A stretch of DNA of 64,000 bases from the NCBI GenBank assembly GCA_000435835.1, contig FR883429.1, forward strand, positions 90,583-154,582, written 5' to 3'. Below, one piece after another: positions 28,233 to 38,420 of this stretch. The notes beneath the pieces are model-generated. The model did not search any database. It was given only the letters and a program-made list of their open reading frames with translations, and was not told where the DNA came from. Positions within the stretch are counted from its first letter, which is position 1. Each line of letters starts with the position of its first letter. A program made the translations under genes and the position numbers. Source of the DNA: Clostridium sp. CAG:221. GTDB taxonomy: Bacteria > Bacillota > Clostridia > Clostridiales > Clostridiaceae.

Positions 28233-29345
28233 TTATTTTATTTCTTTTATTAAATCAAATATATTTTCACAAGATTTACTTTTATCAAAAGCAATACATG
28301 CCTTTTTCATTGTTTTTAACTTTTCATCATTAGTTAATAGAGCTTCAATGGTGTTTCTTATACTTTTATCATTACTACTTAATCTTATAGCCATATTATT
28401 CTTAACAAGAAAATCTGCATTTTCTTCTTCTTGACCTGGTATTGCATCAAAGATTACTAAAGGTGTATTACATGCTAATGCTTCAGTTACTGTAAGCCCT
28501 CCTGGTTTGGTAATTATCATATGGGCACATTTCATATACTTAACAATTTCATCTGTAAAATATATAAGCTCTATATCTCTGTTACTTAAAGCAACTTTTT
28601 CCTTAAACTTTTCATAAAGTTTTTTATTTTTGCCAGTAATTATAATTAATTTAAAATCATAGTTTATATCTATAATATCCTCATAAATTGCAAGTATATT
28701 CTTCACGCCAAAACTTCCTGCCATCATAAGGATAACTTTTTTATGATGATTAGAATTAACATCATTTATATAAAAGCTTTTCTTTTTTTCATCATAAAAA
28801 TCCTCGTCAATGGGAATACCAAAAGAATGTATTTTTTCCTTATCTACACCTACTTTTATCATTTCCTTCATCATATCATCATTGGATACTATGTACTCAT
28901 TTACATTATCTCTTATCCAAGCATTATGTGAACTATAATCTGTCATTACACATATAAGAGGGATATTAATCTTATTTTTCATCTTTAAATAAGCAATCAT
29001 TTCAGTAGAAAAAGGATGAGTTGTAAGTATTATTTGTGGTTTAAATTCCTCAATAAGAGGTATTAACTTTCTGGCAAATATACTATTCATCCTATTAATA
29101 TAATTATTCATCATTGGTTTATCATTACTTAACTTATATAGCTTTCCATATAATTTAGGAGTTTTCTTAGCTAGATATAAATATCCATTGCTCACTGTCT
29201 TATCAAGCAACGGATTTATATACTTAAAAGTGTCCACTACATTTACGTTAATGGCCTTATCTTTTTCTTTAAAATAATTCTTTAACGCATTTGACGCCCT
29301 TATATGACCACCACCAGTAGCTGCAGTCAGTATGAGTACATTCAT
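28233..29345 (-). CDS. UgtP/MGDG-synthase-like glycosyltransferase
   Basis: A GT-B (GT28) glycosyltransferase, 370 residues, of the UgtP/monogalactosyldiacylglycerol synthase family. The start VLILTAATGGGHIRASNAL is the MGDG-synthase N-terminal motif; TTHPFSTEMIAYL follows, then LMMAGSFGVKNI and the donor site THMIITKPGGLTVTEALACNTPLVI-type segment near residues 270-300 (here CAHMIITKPGGL). Members add sugar to diacylglycerol, making glycolipid anchors; related clostridial enzymes may have other lipid acceptors. Peripheral membrane enzyme. Directly downstream of a rhomboid and a membrane protein gene, about 40 bases away, so likely co-transcribed. Confidence 0.85.
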   Translation of the reverse strand: MNVLILTAATGGGHIRASNALKNYFKEKDKAINVNVVDTFKYINPLLDKTVSNGYLYLAKKTPKLYGKLYKLSNDKPMMNNYINRMNSIFARKLIPLIEEFKPQIILTTHPFSTEMIAYLKMKNKINIPLICVMTDYSSHNAWIRDNVNEYIVSNDDMMKEMIKVGVDKEKIHSFGIPIDEDFYDEKKKSFYINDVNSNHHKKVILMMAGSFGVKNILAIYEDIIDINYDFKLIIITGKNKKLYEKFKEKVALSNRDIELIYFTDEIVKYMKCAHMIITKPGGLTVTEALACNTPLVIFDAIPGQEEENADFLVKNNMAIRLSSNDKSIRNTIEALLTNDEKLKTMKKACIAFDKSKSCENIFDLIKEIK

Positions 29346-29387
29346 GTCATATCATACCCTTCATAACCATTTATATAGTTTCTTACT

Positions 29388-30002
29388 TTACCTATTTATT
29401 TCATCAATAATCTTTTCTATAAAAGATATATTTTTTCCTTTGATGTATAAATATATAGGTATATTAGCTATTATACCCATAATACTTCCACATATAATAT
29501 CCATCATTGTATCTATAAGACTATTATTTTGTGAATGAAATCCAAAAAGCATATCAGTGGAAAATTCCCATATCTCCCATAATCCTGCTGCTGCAATAGA
29601 AAATATAATAGAAAATATAACTACAAAATAAGTATTAAAATCCCCTTTAATATTTCCGTTATTTAAATATAAAAATAATACAAATCCTATGATAGCAATT
29701 ATTACACCCGATAATAAATGTAGCAATTTATCATAGATAGGAATTATTCTATATAAATCCCATACATTTCCTAAGTATATGGAGGAAAAAGTAAAAGCTA
29801 ATATTACATAAAAGCATATTTCAGATTTTTTTAAAAATGTTATTTTACATACAAAATAAACAATCCATGCAGTGACTGCTGCTAAACCTATCCTAAACAA
29901 CTCATCATAATCCTTTATTGCATACTTATATATAAAAGTTATAATTAGTACTGCCATATAAATGAGATTAACTAAAAGTGGTTTGTTTTCTTTAATGGTC
30001 AT
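29388..30002 (-). CDS. Multi-pass membrane protein (DUF2238/YjdF-like)
   Basis: 204 residues with about six membrane helices. The family-like features are in the second half: IPIYDKLLHLLSG, GLWEIWEFSTDMLFG and the motif SLIDTMMDIICGSIMG, where acidic residues sit inside the membrane region. This pattern matches DUF2238/YjdF proteins, whose function is unknown. Its start overlaps the rhomboid gene stop by 4 bases (ATGA), so translation is coupled. The name is by motif recall, less sure than its neighbours. Confidence 0.65.
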   Translation of the reverse strand: MTIKENKPLLVNLIYMAVLIITFIYKYAIKDYDELFRIGLAAVTAWIVYFVCKITFLKKSEICFYVILAFTFSSIYLGNVWDLYRIIPIYDKLLHLLSGVIIAIIGFVLFLYLNNGNIKGDFNTYFVVIFSIIFSIAAAGLWEIWEFSTDMLFGFHSQNNSLIDTMMDIICGSIMGIIANIPIYLYIKGKNISFIEKIIDEINR

Positions 30003-30964
30003 TTTAACGATCTCCTCTCACCTAATAATAATGCTATTAATGCCCCAACAATAAGGCCACCAAAGTGAGCTGCATTATCTATATTGCTGCTACTTATACC
30101 TATTATTACATTTACAAAGATAACCTGTAAAATATTCATCATATATGCTTTTCCCATTTGCTTTCTATGTTTTATGCCAAATATGAGCATTGCGCCAAAC
30201 AATCCAAATATAGCCCCTGAAGCTCCTACTGAAACTGATTGCGGTCCAAAAATATAGCTAAATATACTTGCTGCAATAGCTGACAGTAAATATATCACTA
30301 AATATTTTACTTTTCCATAAACATATTCAATTTCTGGCCCTAATATTTTTAAGGCATACATATTAAAAAATATATGAATTAACCCTCCATGAAGAAAGGC
30401 ACAGGTTATCAACCTCCAAACCTGCCCTTTATCAATAAGAGAATTTACTTTTGCTCCCATGATTATTAAAGTATATATATCTATATCAAATATATTTTTC
30501 GAAATCCAGGCAGATATTAAAAATACTAACAAATTAATAGCTATTAATATGTTAGTCAACATCATATATTTATCTCTTTTATTATTGGTCTTTTTCGTAA
30601 TATCCATTTCATTAATAATAGGAATAAGTAGTTTACAGCTATTGCTGCTGTAAACTACTTTCTTATCTCTTAATGAATAAATAAGCATATTATCATGTTC
30701 ATAATAATCATAAGAACCTTCAATAGTTACAATTTCATTTATCACAATGTTTTTGTTATATAAAGACTTAAGATATTTATATGTTTCATCATAAAGTGAA
30801 ACATTATATGAGTTTTCTGCTATTATTATAGAATAAAGCATACTTTCATTTTCTAAAATTGCTATCCATTGTTCTTTCTTAAGGCTTTCACTATAAAAAC
30901 TTCTTATGTAAAAACCTGCTTTGCTTACCAAAGTATTAAAAAGCTTTTTTTCAAATTTATCCAT
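29999..30964 (-). CDS. Rhomboid family intramembrane serine protease
   Basis: 321 residues. A cytosolic N-terminal region of about 135 residues precedes a six-helix rhomboid core. The core has AFLHGGLIHIFFNMYAL with conserved His and Asn (the oxyanion Asn), the catalytic Ser in VSVGASGAIFGLFGA, and the catalytic His in NAAHFGGLIVGAL, so the active dyad is complete. Rhomboids cleave helices of membrane proteins; the substrate is unknown. The long soluble N-terminus resembles that of Bacillus GluP-type rhomboids. The stop overlaps the next gene's start. The upstream pepF gene ends 3 bases before it, so this is one operon. Confidence 0.93.
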   Translation of the reverse strand: MDKFEKKLFNTLVSKAGFYIRSFYSESLKKEQWIAILENESMLYSIIIAENSYNVSLYDETYKYLKSLYNKNIVINEIVTIEGSYDYYEHDNMLIYSLRDKKVVYSSNSCKLLIPIINEMDITKKTNNKRDKYMMLTNILIAINLLVFLISAWISKNIFDIDIYTLIIMGAKVNSLIDKGQVWRLITCAFLHGGLIHIFFNMYALKILGPEIEYVYGKVKYLVIYLLSAIAASIFSYIFGPQSVSVGASGAIFGLFGAMLIFGIKHRKQMGKAYMMNILQVIFVNVIIGISSSNIDNAAHFGGLIVGALIALLLGERRSLK

Positions 30965-30966
30965 TA

Positions 30967-32763
30967 CTATATTTCTTTCTCTAACATCTCTAATAATTCA
31001 TTAAATCTATCGATAGTTGCTTGTAGTGGTTCAGATGTAGTCATATCTACGCCAGCTTTCTTTAATATTTCTATTGGGTAGTCGCTTCCACCACTCTTTA
31101 AGAATCCTACATATTTTTCTACAGCATTTTCTTTTCCTTCTAAAATATTTTTAGCAAAAGCTGATGCTGCTGCATATCCTGTTGCATATTGATATACATA
31201 AAAATCGGTAAAGAAATGAGGAATTCTTGACCATTCAACATCTATATCTTCATCAACTATCATATCCTCACCAAAATATTTAACATTTAACTCATGCCAT
31301 TTTGCATTATAATCTTTAGCTGTTAACGCCATTCCTTGCTCAAAGCTTTCATGAGTCCAAAGTTCAAATTCAGCAAACATCATTTGTCTAAATACAGTAG
31401 TCCTAATTTGCTCTAACTCTTGATTAATTAAATATAATCTTCTCTTCTTATCTTTTTCAGTATTTATTAAATGATGTATTAAAAGAGCTTCATTTGTAGT
31501 TGATGCTACTTCTGCACAGAATAAAGTATATCCTGCATAATAATAGCTTTGTTCTTTTCTTGAATAGTATGAATGTATTGAATGACCCATTTCATGAGCT
31601 AATGTTGATACATCACCTAATTGATAATTATAATTTAAAAGTACATATGGCTTAGTATCATATCCACCCCATGAATATGCGCCGCCTCTTTTACCTTTAT
31701 TCATATATTTATCTACCCAACCATCCTTAATTCCTTGAGTAAATATATCTAAATATTCTTTTCCTAAAGGTGTAAGTCCTTCAATAATCATTTCTACAGC
31801 TTTATCAAACTCTATATGCTCCTTATCAAGTTCAATAACAGGAACATATAAATCATACATATGCATTTCATCTAACCCTAATAATCTCTTCTTCAACGAA
31901 ACATATCTATGAAGACTTGATAAGTTTTCATCAATTGTCTTGATGGCATTAGTATATACTTCAACTGGTATATCATTTGGTTTTAATGATGCTTCTAGTG
32001 CACTATTATAATTTCTTATTTTGGCTCCAAAATTAAAAGTTTTAATAGAGCTTGATAAAGTGGTTGCTAAAGTATTTTCAAAGGCCTTATATTCTTTAAA
32101 TAATCCTTCAAATGCAGCTTTTCTAACAGCTCTATCTTTTGATCTTATAAATGAAGAATAATTTCCTTCTGTTAATTCAACAGTGTGTCCTTCTTCATCT
32201 TTAATATCACCAAATTTCATATCTGCATTAGTCATTATATTATGAATAGACGATGGTGCATCAAGGCAATCAGATGCTGCTGCTAAAAGTTCTTCTTCCT
32301 TTTCGCTTAAAACATGTGGTTTTTCCTTTAGGATGTTTTCTAGTAAAAATTTATATTCTTTTAAGCCATCTAATCTTTCTATTTCTTTTTCAACAAATCC
32401 ATCTTCCAGTGAAAGAATTTCTGGTACAAAATAAGCTGAATATGTAGCATATTCTGCCATATAGGCATCTATTCTATTCATCATACTTTGATACTTAGTA
32501 TTGGCAGTATCTTCATCACTTCTTAAATGTGCATATATATAAATCTTTTCAGCTTTTCTAGATATTTTTTCATTTACTTCAAAGTATTCTAATAGCTTTT
32601 CCCCAGAACCAAGCTTTCCTTGAAATTCTTTTAATTTAGGTGCTTCTGTCTTAAGCTCTTCAAATTCCTTTTCCCATACTTCATCACTGCTGTATATTTC
32701 ATTTACAAGCCATTTATCTTCTTCTCTTATTTCCTCTCTTTTCTTTAAAACCTTATCTTCCAT
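30967..32763 (-). CDS. pepF: Oligoendopeptidase F (M3 metallopeptidase)
   Basis: A cytoplasmic zinc peptidase, 598 residues, that trims oligopeptides of about 7-17 residues. The zinc motif is LAHEMGHSIHSYYS (HExxH), with the third ligand Glu in the following helix (FCAEVASTTNEALL). The substrate-binding motif PHFFTDFYVYQYATGYAAASAFA near the C-terminus is intact. Length matches PepF. It is followed after 2 bases by the rhomboid gene and preceded by two small acidic-protein genes. No anomalies. Confidence 0.95.
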   Translation of the reverse strand: MEDKVLKKREEIREEDKWLVNEIYSSDEVWEKEFEELKTEAPKLKEFQGKLGSGEKLLEYFEVNEKISRKAEKIYIYAHLRSDEDTANTKYQSMMNRIDAYMAEYATYSAYFVPEILSLEDGFVEKEIERLDGLKEYKFLLENILKEKPHVLSEKEEELLAAASDCLDAPSSIHNIMTNADMKFGDIKDEEGHTVELTEGNYSSFIRSKDRAVRKAAFEGLFKEYKAFENTLATTLSSSIKTFNFGAKIRNYNSALEASLKPNDIPVEVYTNAIKTIDENLSSLHRYVSLKKRLLGLDEMHMYDLYVPVIELDKEHIEFDKAVEMIIEGLTPLGKEYLDIFTQGIKDGWVDKYMNKGKRGGAYSWGGYDTKPYVLLNYNYQLGDVSTLAHEMGHSIHSYYSRKEQSYYYAGYTLFCAEVASTTNEALLIHHLINTEKDKKRRLYLINQELEQIRTTVFRQMMFAEFELWTHESFEQGMALTAKDYNAKWHELNVKYFGEDMIVDEDIDVEWSRIPHFFTDFYVYQYATGYAAASAFAKNILEGKENAVEKYVGFLKSGGSDYPIEILKKAGVDMTTSEPLQATIDRFNELLEMLEKEI

Positions 32764-32801
32764 AGCCCTATCGCTACAATCTACACTGTAGCACTCCTTT
32801 C

Positions 32802-33200
32802 TTATTTATACTCTTCTTCTTTCCCCTCAATATCCTTAAATACCTTTTCCATTGATTCTTCAACTAATTCTATACAAAGATCTAATTTTTCTTTTAAATA
32901 ATCATAATCATCCTTATATTCAAACTTTACTAAAAATGTTGGATTATATTCATCTTCTATATCCTCTATATCTAACCCTTCACCTTTAAATAATTCATAA
33001 TCAAATAAATCATAAATAGCAGAATATTGCCATTCTTCTACATCCTCTTTTGTATCAAATATGAAGTAAACTGTATCACCTTTTACATAGAAGTTTTTTA
33101 CAAATTCAGCACCTTCTGAAACTTGAAAACTTCCAACCTCCTTCGATACAAATCCTGTTTCATTATCTCTTTCCATTAATATTAAACTTGAATAATCCAT
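32802..33200 (-). CDS. Acidic hypothetical protein (about 132 residues)
   Basis: I do not recognise the family. The chosen start is the ATG at 33198-33200 (MDYSSLILMERDNETG), which has TAGGAGAA eight bases upstream; an ATG 12 codons earlier has none. The protein is highly acidic with alternating strands and helices (VGSFQVSEGAEFVKNFYVKGDTVYFIFDT at 20-50) and no membrane segment or Cys motif. The C-terminal third (DYLKEKLDLCIELVEESMEKVFKDIEGKEEE) looks helical. It sits about 40 bases before pepF, in the same direction. Confidence 0.7.
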   Translation of the reverse strand: MDYSSLILMERDNETGFVSKEVGSFQVSEGAEFVKNFYVKGDTVYFIFDTKEDVEEWQYSAIYDLFDYELFKGEGLDIEDIEDEYNPTFLVKFEYKDDYDYLKEKLDLCIELVEESMEKVFKDIEGKEEEYK

Positions 33201-33253
33201 TGCATTTCTCCTATTTCTCTCTTGTAAAATTTTCATATATTTTTATTATAATA

Positions 33254-33520
33254 TTAGCTTAAAAGTTTATCAAATTTTCTTACTGTTTCAAAACAATGAT
33301 AATTCATTCCTTCTTTTGAGTGATTATTAATGAAATCTTTTACTTCTACAGTAAAGTTTTCTGACTCATCTAATTCTATATCCACAGTATCATCTTCATT
33401 AAAAGTAAGACTTGTTACTTCTCCATGAGAAATTTCTTCATCTTCATAATAAAAAGTTACTCCTGCATCCACTAGTGTTTCATAAATGTCCATTAACTCT
33501 TCTATTTTATCGCTTCTCAT
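33254..33520 (-). CDS. Small acidic hypothetical protein (88 residues)
   Basis: Family not recognised. 88 residues, very acidic in the centre (EDEEISHGEVTSLTFNEDDT), predicted beta-rich with a helical start (DKIEELMDIYETLVDAGVTFYY). The ribosome binding site is AAGGAGAG. It begins 14 bases after the stop of the histidine kinase remnant and is followed by another acidic protein gene. It may be the first intact gene after the decayed sensor module. Confidence 0.65.
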   Translation of the reverse strand: MRSDKIEELMDIYETLVDAGVTFYYEDEEISHGEVTSLTFNEDDTVDIELDESENFTVEVKDFINNHSKEGMNYHCFETVRKFDKLLS

Positions 33521-33534
33521 TTGTTAATCTCTCC

Positions 33535-34785
33535 TTATATTATTCCTTTTAAAAATGTTATATAAAATGTAGTACCTTTATTAAGCTGGCTTTCCACTGT
33601 AATAGTGCCGTTATGTGCCTCTATTATTTTACGGCTTAATGACAAGCCAATACCTATACTGGTAGGATTCAATGAATTTTCTCCTTTATAAAATCTATTA
33701 AAGATTTTTCTAAGTTCATCCTTTTTTATGCCTTCTCCATTATCCTTTATTGAAATTCCTATAGATAAAGGTGTTTCTTCTAATTTTATATCTATAATAC
33801 CATTATTTTCTGTATGTTCAATAGCATTTTTTATAATATTACTAATAGCCTCTTCCATCCATTTTTTATCATGAAGATAATATCCTTGGCTATGACAATT
33901 TAAAATTATTTTTTGACTTTTTTCTTCTGCTTTTAACCTTAGAGGTCCTATGGCATTAACTATAGTTTCTTTTAATGGTATTGTATCTTTATTATATTTC
34001 ACAACATTACTTTCTATTCTGGCATATTTTAATAAGGTTGTTATAAGCCATTCCATTCTATCTAATTGCTTTGAAGTAAATTCTATAAACATATTTTTAT
34101 CTTCTACAGACATACTTTCATGATTTTTTAAAATATCATTATAAGATATAAGTGCCGCAAGAGGTGTCTTTAATTGATGTGATATATCGCTTATTATATC
34201 TTTCAAAAGTATTTTTTCATTTTGAAGATCATTTAAAGCTTTTTTCAGTCTTTCTCCCATAGATAAAAACTTATTATAGAATATAAAAAGCTCCCCTTCT
34301 TTAAAATCAATAATCTCACTATTAAACTTTCCTTCAACCATATTATCAGCTAAATTTCCCAATACTTTTAATTTATTAAATATAGGCATGATTATTTTTA
34401 TATTTACTAAAATTAATAATAATAAAAAGGTTGCCTATACAATTATCCATATTTTATTAACAACTCTTCTTTCATTGTTTATAAGATAATTTTTATACGC
34501 TGGTAAAGTTATACCATATGAGTATTTATCCATATAACTTAATCCTAAATTATAATTTTCTTTATTATATCCTTTAATAATTATAGGTATTATTTCATCT
34601 TCTAACTCTGGATATTTTTCTAATATAGCTCCTGCTAAAGCAATATTTTCTTTGGCATAATTCTTACTTATGTTATTAAAAGTTAAATTAATACTTAGAA
34701 ATGAAATACAATAAAAAATTATTCCTAACGTCACTACAGCAATAATTACTTTTTTTATTTCACTATTTTTCAATATATTACTCAT
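33535..34785 (-). pseudogene. Sensor histidine kinase interrupted by an in-frame amber codon
   Basis: A two-component membrane kinase read from the ATG at 34783-34785 (MSNILKNSEIKK). It has a first membrane helix (VIIAVVTLGIIFYCISFL) and a short extracytoplasmic part. A TAG at 34435-34437 then stands in the middle of the second membrane helix. The same frame continues with ATFLLLLILVNIKII, then HAMP-like sequence, the H box SDISHQLKTPLAAL, N box NIIKNAIEH, D box DNGEGIKKDEL and G box IGIGLSLSRKI. So this is one gene with one nonsense codon. Without readthrough only the N-terminus is made; a restart at 34389 would give a soluble kinase. Confidence 0.85.
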
Positions 34786-34786
34786 G

Positions 34787-35448
34787 TTACCTCTCCCTAA
34801 CATCCATAGCCCATCTATAACCAATTCCTCTTACAGTTTCTACGTATTTTGGCTTCTTAACATCGTCTTCAATTTTTTGTCTCAATCTTTTAATATAAAC
34901 ATTTAATGAATTTCCATCTACAAAGTTACCTTCAATATCCCAAAGCTTTTCTAATAATTTATTTCTTTCTAATACATTTCCCCTATTTTCTATAAGTATC
35001 AGCATTAATTTATATTCAATAGATGTAAGTTCTATAGGCAACTCATTTTTATAAACTTTATATTTAAGTGGCTCCAACTTTATATCACCTGAAATAATAT
35101 ATCCTTTATTTTCTTCCCTGCCTTCATTTATTCCTCTTCTCCTTAATACAGCTCTTATTCTAGATGTAAGCTCCTTCACTCTTATAGGTTTAGTAACATA
35201 ATCATCCCCACCTAAATCTAATCCCATAACCACATTAACTTCTTCATCACAAGCTGTCATGAAAATTATAGGAATCTCACTTTTTTCTCTTACATATTTA
35301 CAAAAATCATATCCAGTTCCATCTGGTAACATAACATCAAGCAAAATTAAGTTAAAGTTACCTTTTTCAAAACTTTCTCTAGCTTCCTTTAAATTTTTAC
35401 TATGAACTACATCAAAACCTTCACTCTCTCATTTACATAATTTTTCCA
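34787..35448 (-). pseudogene. OmpR-type response regulator lacking its N-terminus
   Basis: Reading back from the ORF, the frame gives ESEGFDVVHSKNLKEARESF, then LILLDVMLPDGTGYDF with the phosphorylated Asp, MTACDE, the Lys in DDYVTKPIRVKEL, and a winged-helix DNA-binding domain ending YVETVRGIGYRW. A TGA at 35428-35430 precedes ESEGFD. The first 20 or so residues, with the acidic pair that binds Mg, are absent; instead the palindromic repeat copy B begins at about 35460. The gene cannot make a normal receiver domain. Its stop is one base before the kinase start, as in an intact system. Confidence 0.85.
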
Positions 35449-35461
35449 TATAAATATTTAT

Positions 35462-35600
35462 AATAATGATGAATTATGAATTAAAAATTATGAATTAAGG
35501 ATGAAACTCAAAGAGTTTCTAATAAATATATATTTTCTAAACTCCCTTAAGGAGTTTATTCATCAATTCATCATTCATCACTCATAATTCATCATTATCA
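35462..35600. repeat. Palindromic AT-rich intergenic repeat, copy B
   Basis: About 139 bp: left arm TAATGATGAATTATGAATT..., right arm ...CTCATAATTCATCATTAT, with nested AAACTC/GAGTTT stems and a centre AAATATATATTT. It lies exactly between the truncated permease and the beheaded response regulator. Confidence 0.7.
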
Positions 35601-35604
35601 AAGT

Positions 35605-37604
35605 TTACTCGCTTGCTTTTATGGTTTCCACCAATGTCATTTTCTTAAGTTTTCTAAGTGGAATAAGTGAAGCAATTAAAACAATTATTAAATTAGCTAT
35701 AATCCCTATAATAAATGGTGATAAATACAGTCCGTCATTTAAAATAAATCTTTATCCACTATCTTTTTCACTTTAAATTCCATATAATTATTATTTTTAA
35801 TATCTTCATTAATAGCCTTTTTACACTCTTCCATATCCATAATCTTCATATATTTCAACGAAGCTGCAGGTATTTTTATAATATCCCCTTCTTTATAATT
35901 TGTAATATCTATTTTTTCTAATTTTCCATCTTCATTATACCTGCTAATACTATTTATAAGTATTATCTCATCATCCTTTAAATTATCTACTTCTATTTCC
36001 TTAAGTGTATTTTCTGAATAAGAAAACACTTCATTAGTGAAATATCCATCTATTAACAATCCTGGATATAATCTTTTAAATTCATCAGTTAAATTGTTAC
36101 TATCTAATACAATATTACAAGTTATTTGCTGTCTTCTATATATATTATCTATATCTTTAATCTCTTTTAATTTATCCTCTACTTCACTTGAATTTTCTGC
36201 TTTATATTCATATATTCTTCCATGAATGAAACTAGTTTTCTGTATATATTTTAATTCATTTATTCTTTTTAAATTTAATGTGGTAAAAGTTATAAACATA
36301 ATAAGTGAAATACTTAAGGAAAGTATTGTGACTACAAATCTTTTAGAATTTTTTCTTATATTTTTATAAGCTATCCATCCTTCCACTCCAAAAATTTTTC
36401 TTACTAATGTTCCTTTATAATATTTTATTTTTTCACCATGATCATTGCCTTTGATAACATTAATAACATTAACTTTTCCTGCCCTTTTTGCTGATCCATA
36501 ACATGCAAATAAAATAGTAATTAATCCTAAAACAAGTGTAAATAATATAATACTTGGATAAAACTTTACTGTCATTGAGTCACCATTAAATATTGATGCT
36601 ATTTTACTACCTAGAAGGCTAACTGTCACTTTTACACCTAAATATCCAAAAATCACTCCCAAAGGCACTGATATTAAACACATTATTATACCTTCATTAA
36701 AAACTATGGAGCTTATTTGCCTTGGAGTAGCTCCTATACTTCTCAATATACCAAACTGCTTAACTCTTTCTGCCACTGAAATATTTATTGCATTGTATAT
36801 TAAAAATATAGTTGCTATTACTATTACAGCAAAAACAAATGCTACTATACCTTTAATTACAATATTTATTCCATCTCTTGTACTTTCTCCTTTTAATAAT
36901 AAAAGATCATTATTAATATTCATTATATCTTCAACATTAAACCTTTTGGCTTTTTCATAAATTGTATTTATTTTATTACCACTATCAATTACTGAAAAAT
37001 AAACAAAATAGTCTTTATTTGCTTCTATATTCTCTAATAATGTATATGCCGAAAAGTAAGTACCACCAATATATTTATCTTTTTCAAATCCAACAACTTT
37101 ATAAGTCTTAGTTTTATCAGTTACTTCATTATTTTCATTTATTATATTTAATACAATTTCATCATTAATATTAATACCAAAAAACTTCTTAGCACTTTCA
37201 TTTAATATTATTTCATCACCATTTTCTGATACTCTCCCTTCTTTAATCCTATATGAAGTAATTATATTAAAATATTCTTCATCACCTTTTAAAATATCAA
37301 TATAGTTTTCTTTTTCATTTTTTATATCTGTAAAAACTCCTTCATAAGTGGTTACAGCCACCTTTTCTAAATCAACATCATATTTAAGTGCTTTAATATT
37401 TTTATAATTTATCCCATTAAAACTGCACTCATAATCTCCACCATCATTTATGATTAAATTATACATATAATCTTTTAAACTTAATCCTAAAAAGCCCACT
37501 CCACTAATTAATGATAGTGATATTATTATGCCAACAATGGTGAATAAGGTTCTCTTCTTTTTTTCTTTTAAATACTTTACAGTGATTTCACTATAATTTT
37601 TCAT
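35605..37604 (-). pseudogene. FtsX-type ABC transporter permease with deleted and frameshifted C-terminus
   Basis: The main frame (35739-37604, 621 residues) has an N-terminal membrane helix, a large extracytoplasmic domain, three helices in an FtsX domain (FAVIVIATIFLIYNAINISVAER ... FGILRSIGATPRQI), an AYKNIRKNSKRF second half and another helix. It then stops at IVDKDLF. Past that stop, in another frame, NDGLYLSPFIIGIIANLIIVLIASLIPLRKL and TLVETIKASE appear, the last helix and tail of such permeases, ending at 35605. The last FtsX unit between them is missing. Such permeases export or sense peptide antibiotics or lipoproteins; this one looks broken. Confidence 0.8.
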
Positions 37605-38284
37605 TATTTATTCACCTCATTGCCTATTATTTCTCCATCAGCAATGGTTATTACTCTATCAGCTTCCTTTGCTATGGCTAAGTCATGAGTTATAAGAATC
37701 AACGTTTGATGATACTTTTTAGCAGAATACTTTAATAATTCTAAGATTTCTTTTGAATTTTTAGAATCAAGATTTCCTGTTGGTTCATCAGCCAAAATTA
37801 ATGATGGCTTATTAGCTAACGCTCTTCCTATGGAAACTCTTTGTTGCTGTCCTCCTGAAAGTTGAGCTGGATGATGTTTTTTTCTTTCTTCTAAACCTAA
37901 AATCTTTAATAACTCAGCCTTATATTCTTTATCCATCTTACCACCATCTAAAAGTACTGGCATTTCAATATTTTCTTCTGCTGTTAATACAGGTATTAAG
38001 TTAAAAAACTGAAATACAAAACCTATTTTTCTTCTTCTTAAAATAGAAAGTTCTCTTTCTTTTAAGCTATACATATTAGTACCATTTAAAATTACCTCTC
38101 CGCTGCTTGGTTTATCTACTCCCCCTAGTAAATGTAAAAGTGTACTTTTTCCTGATCCTGATGCCCCTACTATAGCTACAAATTCTCCTTCATTAATTTC
38201 TAAATTTATATTATTTAAAGCCTTAACTTCAACTTCACCTTTGCCATATATCTTATTTAAATTCTTTATTTCTATAAAAGCCAT
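37604..38284 (-). CDS. ABC transporter ATPase (MacB/LolD-type)
   Basis: 226 residues, the ATPase partner of an FtsX-type permease. Walker A GASGSGKST, Q loop FQFFNLIPVLTAEENI, signature LSGGQQQRVSIGRAL, Walker B LILADEPTGNLD and H loop ITHDL are all intact. The stop and the permease start share one base (TAATG). Order ATPase-permease-regulator-kinase suggests a peptide-sensing or resistance system of BceAB/Vex kind. The ATPase is the only member with no visible damage, so the module is probably in early decay. Confidence 0.93.
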   Translation of the reverse strand: MAFIEIKNLNKIYGKGEVEVKALNNINLEINEGEFVAIVGASGSGKSTLLHLLGGVDKPSSGEVILNGTNMYSLKERELSILRRRKIGFVFQFFNLIPVLTAEENIEMPVLLDGGKMDKEYKAELLKILGLEERKKHHPAQLSGGQQQRVSIGRALANKPSLILADEPTGNLDSKNSKEILELLKYSAKKYHQTLILITHDLAIAKEADRVITIADGEIIGNEVNK

Positions 38285-38381
38285 TATTATTTCCCCTCTC
38301 TCTCAAACTTTATACTTATACTATAATTTACAAATATTACTTTACCATAAATTTAAAAATTACAATTTTGTAATAAACATA

Positions 38382-38420
38382 AAAATAACTAGAGCTTATA
38401 TTAAGCTCTAGTTATTTTTT
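38382..38420 (-). terminator. Terminator overlapping the stop codon of the 38401 gene
   Basis: AATAACTAGAGCTTA / TAAGCTCTAGTTATT stem; T runs follow on both strands. The stop codon of the upstream gene lies in the stem. Confidence 0.8.
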
